In this document: positions 6,239 to 11,696 of the stretch, piece after piece
Position numbering within the stretch: position 1 is the first letter of the stretch
How the letters are laid out: the number at the start of each line of letters is the position of its first letter
Assembly (NCBI GenBank): GCA_002730485.1
Contig: PCAH01000074.1
Location: 1-11,696, forward strand
From: Dehalococcoidia bacterium
GTDB lineage: Bacteria > Chloroflexota > Dehalococcoidia > UBA3495
DNA length: 11,696 nt
Direction: 5' to 3'
The notes under the pieces: generated by a model
What the model saw: the letters and a program-made list of their open reading frames with translations, nothing else
Databases searched by the model: none
What the model was told of the DNA's origin: nothing
Made by a program: the position numbers and the translations under genes

Positions 6239-8371
6239 TTGACTACCTGGACCGATGACCAACTAGCCTCCATCCATAACATGCTCAACCCCCGCTCCAT
6301 AGCCGTGGTCGGGGCCTCACCCAGGATGGCCTACGGTGGCCGGATGCTCGCCGCCGCCCTGAAAGCATCTGAGAGGGTGAACGTGTACCCGGTGAATCCT
6401 CGCTACGAAGACGTACAGGGAGTGAAGTGTTATCCAAGTGTTGCCTCACTGCCGGAAACACCCGACGTGGTCTGTGTGGTGGTCTCTTCTGGGCAGGTGA
6501 TGGATGTACTGAAGGAGAGCCACAAGAAGGGCACCCGCGCCGCCGTGGTGATCTCCGCCGGTTTCTCCGAACGGGGCACCCAGGAAGGGCGTGATCTGCA
6601 GGCCCAGGTTGGTGCCTACGCCAGAGAGTCGGGTATCCGCATCAGCGGCCCCAACTGCCTAGGCCTGGCGAACGTGAAGGACGACATCTGGGTCAGCGCG
6701 TCCTCCCGGGGCGCAGAAGGACTGGGCGGTTCAGTGGGCCTGGTCTGTCAGAGCGGCGCGTCAGCTTTTGGACCTTTCTTGAACCGGGCCATCGACAGCG
6801 ACATCGGACTCAGTTACATCATCTCCACTGGAAACGAGGCCGACCTGGATTTCTCCGATTTCGTGCGCTATCTGCTGGACGACGACGACACCAAGGTCAT
6901 TGCCGGGTTCGTGGAGGGTTTCAAGGACGCCAAGAAGTTCATCGAGGTAGCCAAGCTGGCGGCTGAACGCGGTAAACCCATCGTAATCATCAAGATCGGC
7001 CGGTCGGAATTGGGTTCCAAGGCCGCCGCGTCGCACACCGCTGCCCTCACCGGCCAGGACGCGCTCTACGATGCGGCGTTGGACCAGTACGGAGTGATCC
7101 GTGTGACCGACTACGATGAACTTTTGGAAGTCTCCAACCTGCTGGCCAACTCCCCAGCGCCGGCCGCGAGGGGCCTGGCGGTGGTCTCCCACTCCGGTGG
7201 AATCAGCTCTCTGACAGCAGACATGTGCGGCCAGATCGGCCTGGACCTGCCAGTACTCAGCGACGCCTCAAGGGACGGTATCAACAACGTGCTCCAAGGC
7301 TTTGGTTGGGCGTCCAACCCGTCCGATGTCACCGGCTTTGCCAACAGCGATTCCTTCCCGGAGATCATGCAATTCATGGCCAACGACCCGGTCATGGGTA
7401 CCCTGGTGGTCGCCAGCTCCGGCGGCGACGCCCAGGCAACCCAGGTCATCGCCCAAAGGGATCTGGCCAAAGAGATGCCACTAGCGTTCCTCTGGACCGG
7501 TAGCCGCAGGGAAACAAACGGCCTGGATATGTTGAAAAAGGCCAGCATTCCCGTGTTCTACACGCCCAACCGCCTGGCTTCCGGAATTCGCAGTCTGCTG
7601 GATTACCACGAGTGGCTCGGTCACCGCGGCCAGGGAGGATTCCCTGAGATACCCGCGATCAGCGCGGGACAACAAGCCGCCGTAGACAAGCTGGCTCCCA
7701 CCGCCGGAGTGGCCCTCTCTGAACACTCCAGCAAGAGACTGATCGCCGAATGGGGAGTGCCAATCACGTCAGAGACGCTGGTTCAGAACGCAGATGCTGC
7801 GGTTGCGGCAGCAAACGAGATCGGCTACCCCGTGGCCATGAAGGCTGACGTGACCGATCTTCCCCACAAGACCGACGCTGGCCTGGTAATGCTCGGCCTG
7901 AAAGACGAAGCGGCAGTTCGAGACTCCTTCCAAACCATAATGTCGAATGCGGAGAAAGCAGGTGCAGCGGGAGACAAGTTCAACGGTGTGACCGTACAGG
8001 AAATGGTCATGGACGGCGTGGAGGTCATCGTTGGCGTCAGCTACGACTCACAATTGGGCGCGACGATCCTCTTTGGCTCGGGCGGGGTGATGGTGGAGGT
8101 CTACAACGACGTCGCTCTGCGCCTCTGTCCCATCGACAAAGAAGACGCCCTGGGGATGATCGCCGACGCCAAAGGCGCAAAGCTGCTGGAAGGGTTCCGT
8201 GGCCGTCCCGCCGCCGACGTTGACGCCCTGGCAGATACCCTGGTGCGGGTCTCTCAGATGGCAGCCCAACTCGAGGGCAGCTTGGCCGAGTTGGACATCA
8301 ACCCGTTGATGGTTCTACCCAAGGGCCAGGGAGTCAAAGCAGCAGACGCGGTGGCGGTCTTCCAGTCTTAA
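6239..8371 (+). CDS. Acyl-CoA synthetase (NDP-forming), fused alpha-beta type
   Basis: A 710-residue enzyme that makes or uses an acyl-CoA by a phosphohistidine mechanism, acid + CoA + ATP (or GTP) to acyl-CoA + NDP + Pi. Domains in order: CoA-binding Rossmann domain (about 10-145, with SIAVVGAS at 20-27 and GPNCLGL at 137-143); two succinyl-CoA-ligase-like domains (about 165-460, with the catalytic His266 in SHTAALTG at 265-272); and an ATP-grasp domain (about 485-710, with HKTDAG at 543-548, FGSGGVMVEV at 612-621, and ELDINPL at 684-690). No GNAT acetyltransferase domain is attached, unlike Pat-type relatives. The start is taken as TTG at 6239: GGAG lies six bases before it (6229-6232), and homology-like sequence begins right after. 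The same frame is open from an ATG at 6071, but that would overlap the divergent hydrolase. Known members use acetate, propionate, aromatic acids and others, so the substrate is unknown. Confidence 0.93.
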   Translation: MTTWTDDQLASIHNMLNPRSIAVVGASPRMAYGGRMLAAALKASERVNVYPVNPRYEDVQGVKCYPSVASLPETPDVVCVVVSSGQVMDVLKESHKKGTRAAVVISAGFSERGTQEGRDLQAQVGAYARESGIRISGPNCLGLANVKDDIWVSASSRGAEGLGGSVGLVCQSGASAFGPFLNRAIDSDIGLSYIISTGNEADLDFSDFVRYLLDDDDTKVIAGFVEGFKDAKKFIEVAKLAAERGKPIVIIKIGRSELGSKAAASHTAALTGQDALYDAALDQYGVIRVTDYDELLEVSNLLANSPAPAARGLAVVSHSGGISSLTADMCGQIGLDLPVLSDASRDGINNVLQGFGWASNPSDVTGFANSDSFPEIMQFMANDPVMGTLVVASSGGDAQATQVIAQRDLAKEMPLAFLWTGSRRETNGLDMLKKASIPVFYTPNRLASGIRSLLDYHEWLGHRGQGGFPEIPAISAGQQAAVDKLAPTAGVALSEHSSKRLIAEWGVPITSETLVQNADAAVAAANEIGYPVAMKADVTDLPHKTDAGLVMLGLKDEAAVRDSFQTIMSNAEKAGAAGDKFNGVTVQEMVMDGVEVIVGVSYDSQLGATILFGSGGVMVEVYNDVALRLCPIDKEDALGMIADAKGAKLLEGFRGRPAADVDALADTLVRVSQMAAQLEGSLAELDINPLMVLPKGQGVKAADAVAVFQS

Positions 8372-8375
8372 GCCG

Positions 8376-8400
8376 AAGCAGGCTCCAATGGAGCCTGCTT
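8376..8400. terminator. Hairpin between convergent genes (probable two-way terminator)
   Basis: AAGCAGGCTCC and GGAGCCTGCTT form a perfect 11-bp stem around a three-base loop, 4 bp after the ligase stop and 17 bp from the amidohydrolase stop. No T-run follows on either strand beyond the TT of the stem, so termination may be weak, or the hairpin may protect RNA ends. Confidence 0.6.
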
Positions 8401-8417
8401 GCCATCCCTGGAGTCTG

Positions 8418-9434
8418 CTAAACGTCTATTCGGTAGACCCTTGTCGCGGTGTCATGGAACATGGCCGCGCGTTCCGAGTCCGAGTACCCCTTGGTCAATC
8501 GCTTGAACGCGTTGGTCATGATGTTGTAGGAGAATGACACCTTGTCGGGGGGGAAGTTACTTTCCAACATGCCCCGCTCCGGCCCGAACTGCTCAATGAC
8601 GTAGTTCAGCCAGGGAGCCATACCCTCAGCTAGTTCCTCGGAACCGATGGGTGTCTCCCGTTTGTGCCAATCAAAGCCCCATCGAGGCATCCCCAGACCG
8701 CCTAGTTTGACCGTCACATTAGGACATTCAGCTACTGCGGCGATGCCTTTCTTCCACTCGGCCTCAACTTCAGCCTCTTTGCCCACGTACATGCCGATGC
8801 GGTTCACACCACCCACGTGGTTGAGAATGATGGGCAGGTCTGGCACCGACTTGGCAAAGTCGGCCAACTCGGGTAGTTGTGGGAACGAGAGCATGATGTC
8901 GAGGGACATGCCCTTGCTGGACAGAACGGCCGCGCCCTCGCGGAACCTGCTGTCAGCCATGATTCCCTCGGTCTCCCGGTCCTGGAAAATGGGATCGGCG
9001 TTGAAGGACACGTTGTGACGTATCCCACGGAAGCGGTTCGGACTGGCAGCCTGCAACGCATCCAACACCGGGGCCACTTTGTCGGCCAGCTTGAGGTCGG
9101 CATGACCGACGATGGCGGCTGCAGCCCTGGCTGGGCCATATACACCACTGGCGCTGGCGGCGGCTAGGCCCTGAACGAACTCCACCTCGCCCACCGGACG
9201 TAGTTCTTCGGGTCCGTCAGCGCGGTACATGGAACGGGCCTCCACAAACACTGTGGAGCGCACGTTGTGGCCGCTGTAGATGTCTGCGTTCAACTCATGC
9301 ATCAGGTACCGCTGGTAGGGGGTGCTGGCCGGACGCAGATCCCAAAAGTGATGATGGGGATCGCAGATCGGAAGGTCAGGTTCCAGAGAGAGCTCTACAG
9401 TTAGAGCCAGCCAGTCATTACCACCAAATGCCAT
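8418..9434 (-). CDS. Amidohydrolase-2 family protein (COG3618, lactonase-like)
   Basis: A 338-residue TIM-barrel metal-dependent hydrolase of the amidohydrolase_2 group, which includes 2-pyrone-4,6-dicarboxylate lactonase, 4-sulfomuconolactone hydrolase and sugar lactonases. The N-terminal DPHHHFWDL (25-33) supplies the HxH metal motif (H27, H29). VFVEA (63-67), H111, LNHVGG (204-209) and MLESNFPPDK (289-298) follow at the usual places. The last is Asn where many amidohydrolases have the metal-binding Asp, a common variant in COG3618. A GGAGG seven bases upstream supports the ATG. It is the last gene of the right-hand minus-strand group, 61 bp after the phosphatase-like gene. Hydrolysis of a lactone or ring-cleavage product in the same pathway as the CoA genes is a reasonable inference; the substrate is unknown. 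Confidence 0.9.
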   Translation of the reverse strand: MAFGGNDWLALTVELSLEPDLPICDPHHHFWDLRPASTPYQRYLMHELNADIYSGHNVRSTVFVEARSMYRADGPEELRPVGEVEFVQGLAAASASGVYGPARAAAAIVGHADLKLADKVAPVLDALQAASPNRFRGIRHNVSFNADPIFQDRETEGIMADSRFREGAAVLSSKGMSLDIMLSFPQLPELADFAKSVPDLPIILNHVGGVNRIGMYVGKEAEVEAEWKKGIAAVAECPNVTVKLGGLGMPRWGFDWHKRETPIGSEELAEGMAPWLNYVIEQFGPERGMLESNFPPDKVSFSYNIMTNAFKRLTKGYSDSERAAMFHDTATRVYRIDV

Positions 9435-9495
9435 GATCGTGCCTCCGTAGGATTGATAGGTTTCGTAACTGAGTTGAACGTTGGGTATTCTGGTG

Positions 9496-10236
9496 TTACT
9501 CCAGCATCGATTCCCTAAAGCCGTCTATGACCGATTGTTGAACCCCGTGGTGCAACAAGTAGGCCTCAGAGCCGCCGAATTCACTGTGAGTCACATCCAG
9601 ATATTTCTCGATGGCCTCTCTAGGGGCCATGATCCCCTCCCGGGTTGAATGCGCAAACCCCGGCATAGCTTTGAGCCGCTCCAGAATTCCGTCTATCACG
9701 ACGTTGGTCTCCAAGAAGTCTTGGACGACATCTTCCCGTCCGACTCCCAACACGTCCAGGATCGTGGCGGCCAGGACGCCGGTCCGGTCTTTACCGGCGC
9801 TGCAATGGAACAGAGCGGGCTGGTTCACCGGCTGGGCCAGCGCGGCGAACGCTTGGGCTATCAGGCCACCGGAATTAAGCAGTATCCACTGGTACATGTC
9901 TGTTAGACGTTTGTCCACCTCTTCTCCGGAGGTTGGAGGAAGCGCGCCGCGACCCTCTAGGAACGGGTATTGATGGTAACCGATACCCGCTTCAGCCAGG
10001 AGCCCTCGGCCATCGTTGGAGGTGGCCCCTCCATTGCTGCGGAGGTCCACAACGGACACCACGCCAAGGTTTCCAGTGATGACTTGGACATCGGCATCGG
10101 TTAGCGAGCTTGGTGAGTCACTACGAAATAAACGCCGCCATTTGACCGATCGTCCGTCAGTGGTGGGGTAGCCGCCCAGGTCCCTGAAGTTCACCGCCCC
10201 TTCCAGGCCTATCCGTCTCTCCATATCTTGCGACAT
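9496..10236 (-). CDS. Tyrosine-protein-phosphatase-like protein (Y_phosphatase3 / MptpB-LipA type)
   Basis: A 246-residue member of the PTP-like group that includes mycobacterial MptpB and Listeria LipA. It starts with the family's NFRDLGGYPT (16-25), WRRLFRSD (33-40) and LTDADV. The active-site loop is HCSAGKDRTG at 144-153, giving Cys145 and Arg151. The Lys after Gly in the loop is typical of members that also hydrolyse phosphoinositides. No signal peptide is seen. The frame is open to 10338, but that would overlap the lyase gene by 89 bp; the ATG at 10236 gives the normal family N-terminus and sits 13 bp after the lyase stop. There is no clear Shine-Dalgarno of its own, and a 16-bp palindrome spans the junction, so translation is likely coupled. 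Why a phosphatase sits among catabolic genes is unclear. It may act on a metabolite rather than a protein. Confidence 0.88.
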   Translation of the reverse strand: MSQDMERRIGLEGAVNFRDLGGYPTTDGRSVKWRRLFRSDSPSSLTDADVQVITGNLGVVSVVDLRSNGGATSNDGRGLLAEAGIGYHQYPFLEGRGALPPTSGEEVDKRLTDMYQWILLNSGGLIAQAFAALAQPVNQPALFHCSAGKDRTGVLAATILDVLGVGREDVVQDFLETNVVIDGILERLKAMPGFAHSTREGIMAPREAIEKYLDVTHSEFGGSEAYLLHHGVQQSVIDGFRESMLE

Positions 10237-10241
10237 AATCA

Positions 10242-10257
10242 GAGCCTGATCAGGCTC
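10242..10257. repeat. Perfect 16-bp palindrome at the lyase-phosphatase junction
   Basis: GAGCCTGATCAGGCTC is its own reverse complement. It contains the lyase stop codon TGA and ends five bases before the phosphatase ATG. In RNA it can fold as a six-bp stem with a GAUC loop. The only GGAG-like ribosome site for the phosphatase is inside the stem, so the fold could control translation of the second gene. Confidence 0.6.
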
Positions 10258-11149
10258 CCTCAACCCCCATCTCTTTGGCGATTGCCAGCATCTTGCGGGC
10301 GGTTTCCTCGTGGGCAATGTCCACCATGTCGCCGTCAAAGGTGACGGCGGCGGCTCCAGTGGCTCGCATCTCCTCCATGGCCGCGATCAGACCCTGGTAG
10401 TGTTTCACGTCCTCGGGCGAGGGGGAGAACACTTCGTTCACCACCGGAACGTGAGAGGGGTGAATCAGGTGCATCCCGGTATATCCCAGTTGCTTGAGCT
10501 GGATCGCTAGTTTCCGAAGTCCTTCCAGGTTGTGGATATCCATCCATCCGCCGCTCATGGGATAGGGCACTCCGGCGGACCGGACATCAATCAAAACTTT
10601 GGATTTCAAATACAGGGTTTCAAGTCCTTCCGGTGTCCATTCGAAACCGATGGACCGTGCGGTATCCCCGCCTTTGCCGCCGCTGCCACCCATGTGGGCA
10701 ACCCGAGGCGAAGCGGATGCAATCTCATAGCTGAGTCGGATGCTTGTTGCGGTCTCCATGCCGGGGTCGATATAGATGGAACCTACTTCCATCCCTGCTT
10801 TGCGCTCGAAATGGGACAGCAGGTTGTCCACCTCCACCACGTCCGCCGGACTTTCAACCTTGGGAAGGAGCACGAGATAGAGTTGGGGGCAGGTGACAGC
10901 TTCAAGGTCGCCGCCGGTGAGACCGGTCTCCAGCCGGTTGACCCTGACGGTCAGCGTGGGCTTCTCGCCGCCCAGTTCCTCCAGCATCTTGCGGACCAGG
11001 ACCCTGGCCTCCGCTTTGTTGGGAACCGGGACCGAGTCTTCCAGGTCCAGTATCAGCGCGTCAGACCCGTATTGGGGCGCTTTCCGCATCCAGTCTTCCT
11101 TGTTGCCGGGGACGTACATGGACGTCCTAAGTGCTCGGGGAGTTGCCAT
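10250..11149 (-). CDS. CitE-like acyl-CoA lyase (HpcH/HpaI aldolase family)
   Basis: A 299-residue stand-alone CitE/malyl-CoA-lyase-type enzyme. Family members cleave (or form) 3-hydroxyacyl-CoA esters such as malyl-, citramalyl- or beta-methylmalyl-CoA using Mg2+. Visible signatures: LRTSMYVPGN (7-16), LILDLEDSV (32-40), Arg69 in VRVN, LPKVES (95-100), Glu132 in METATS and Asp162 in GDTARSIG. Arg69, Glu132 and Asp162 match the substrate Arg and Mg-binding Glu/Asp of mycobacterial CitE. Between Glu and Asp the protein has a Gly-rich run (MGGSGGKGG, 153-161) where relatives have FGAED-type sequence, about four residues longer. AAGGAG seven bases upstream supports the ATG. It follows the CoA-transferase by 49 bp and precedes the phosphatase by 13 bp. 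No CitD or CitF is present, so it is not a citrate lyase complex subunit. Confidence 0.9.
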   Translation of the reverse strand: MATPRALRTSMYVPGNKEDWMRKAPQYGSDALILDLEDSVPVPNKAEARVLVRKMLEELGGEKPTLTVRVNRLETGLTGGDLEAVTCPQLYLVLLPKVESPADVVEVDNLLSHFERKAGMEVGSIYIDPGMETATSIRLSYEIASASPRVAHMGGSGGKGGDTARSIGFEWTPEGLETLYLKSKVLIDVRSAGVPYPMSGGWMDIHNLEGLRKLAIQLKQLGYTGMHLIHPSHVPVVNEVFSPSPEDVKHYQGLIAAMEEMRATGAAAVTFDGDMVDIAHEETARKMLAIAKEMGVEGA

Positions 11150-11166
11150 GGTCGGGCTCCTTGTTA

Positions 11167-11196
11167 GCTGTCGGCTTTCAGCGTTAAGCCATCAGC
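11167..11196. repeat. Intercistronic hairpin between CoA-transferase and lyase
   Basis: GCTG (11167-11170) pairs with CAGC (11193-11196) and GGCTT (11173-11177) with AAGCC (11186-11190), split by a two-by-two internal loop. It fills most of the 49-bp gap. Without a T-run it is more likely an RNA-processing or stability element, or a remnant of a short intergenic repeat, than a terminator. Confidence 0.35.
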
Positions 11197-11198
11197 AA

Positions 11199-11696
11199 TT
11201 AGATTACCTTTTCTTCTTTCAATTTTTGTATGTCTTGGTCGTTCAGACCGAGTAGTTTCTTGAAGATCTCGGCGTTGTGCATGCCGAGAGTTGGAGCTCC
11301 CTCTATCTCAGGCAGGTCTCCACCGGAGAATTTGACCGGGAATCCAGAGGCCACAGCATCGTCCACCGGCTTCCCGGTGGCGGCGTGCATCATAGGCAAG
11401 AGACTGCCCCGATCCCAGAAATGCTGGTCGTTCATCACCTGCTCGGCGGTACGAACCGGAGCGCAGGGGACGTCGAAATCTTCAAGTCGCTTCGCCGCGT
11501 CTTCCAGGGTGTACTCGCCAATCAAACGCTGCACCTCGACGCGGGCGTCTTCCACGTTCACCGTTCGGGCCACATAATCGCTGAACTTGGGGTTCTCGAC
11601 CAACTCTGGAGCATCCAAGGCCCTGGCCAGTCGCCCCCACTGGTCGTCGCTGGTGACGGTGATGGAGAGGTCTCCGTTCTTGGTCTCATACAGGCC
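11199..11696 (-). CDS. CaiB/BaiF family III CoA-transferase (C-terminal part; N-terminus beyond window)
   Basis: 165 residues of the C-terminal half of a family III CoA-transferase, which moves CoA between carboxylic acids through an aspartyl-CoA intermediate. Full proteins are about 400 residues; the catalytic Asp and the start lie off the right edge. The visible part opens with GLYETKNGDLSIT and DDQWGRLARAL, then PELVENPKF, the LEDFDVPCAPVRTAEQV segment typical of the C-terminal lobe, and an LGMHNAEIF ending that corresponds to the family's LGEHTxEIL. The open frame continues to the last base of the window with no stop. It is the first visible gene of the right-hand minus-strand group and probably supplies the CoA ester that the CitE-like lyase cleaves. 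Confidence 0.93.
   Translation of the reverse strand, partial: GLYETKNGDLSITVTSDDQWGRLARALDAPELVENPKFSDYVARTVNVEDARVEVQRLIGEYTLEDAAKRLEDFDVPCAPVRTAEQVMNDQHFWDRGSLLPMMHAATGKPVDDAVASGFPVKFSGGDLPEIEGAPTLGMHNAEIFKKLLGLNDQDIQKLKEEKVI

Noticed and set aside
10237..10338. N-terminal extension of the phosphatase by 34 residues
   Set aside because: It overlaps the end of the lyase gene by 89 bp and adds sequence foreign to the family; ATG at 10236 gives the normal start.
10532..11167. Plus-strand open frame of 211 codons
   Set aside because: Antisense to the CitE-like lyase, which has clear motifs and a ribosome site.
1..11696. CRISPR array, tRNA, rRNA, transposase, attachment site or phage genes
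   Set aside because: No spaced direct repeats, cloverleaf-like sequence, transposase or integrase motif was seen on either strand.

Overview
The window holds ten protein genes, two of them cut by the window edges. It has no RNA genes, transposases, phage genes or CRISPR arrays. Nine genes lie on the minus strand; only the large CoA ligase (6239-8371) is on the plus strand. Gene density is high and no gene-free stretch exceeds about 190 bp. The mix is a SsuD-like flavin monooxygenase, a family III CoA-transferase, a stand-alone CitE-type lyase, an NDP-forming acyl-CoA synthetase, a COG3618-type amidohydrolase, and a caa3-type CtaG with no oxidase genes beside it. It suggests a free-living, respiring heterotroph. 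My best guess is a Chloroflexota lineage such as SAR202/Dehalococcoidia-related bacteria, which are known for many paralogous flavin monooxygenases and CoA-transferases. This is inference from gene content only; no marker gene is present.

Left part (1-6106, all minus). Read in the direction of transcription: alpha/beta hydrolase; protein B of a tandem pair of unknown two-domain proteins; a strong intrinsic terminator; protein A of the pair; a CDF-family zinc exporter; a weaker terminator-like hairpin; a secreted, membrane-anchored YtkA/FixH-like protein; CtaG, 4 bp later; an intergenic repeat; and the SsuD-like monooxygenase, which runs off the left edge. The CDF, YtkA-like and CtaG genes form a metal-handling and oxidase-assembly group.

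Centre (6107-8417). A 132-bp divergent promoter region separates the hydrolase from the CoA ligase. The ligase most likely starts at a TTG codon with a good ribosome binding site. A perfect 11-bp hairpin lies between the convergent ends of the ligase and the amidohydrolase.

Right part (8418-11696, all minus). Read in order: CaiB/BaiF CoA-transferase (cut by the right edge), CitE-like lyase, tyrosine-phosphatase-like protein (13 bp after the lyase), and amidohydrolase. Together with the CoA ligase this looks like a catabolic cluster: an acid is activated as a CoA ester, cleaved by a lyase and fed to central metabolism, with a lactonase-like hydrolase acting earlier. The substrate cannot be read from the sequence.

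The least explained item is the tandem pair of about 220-residue proteins at 3836-5287. They are about 77% identical to each other. Each is built from two diverged copies of a small domain resembling the dimeric alpha+beta barrel.
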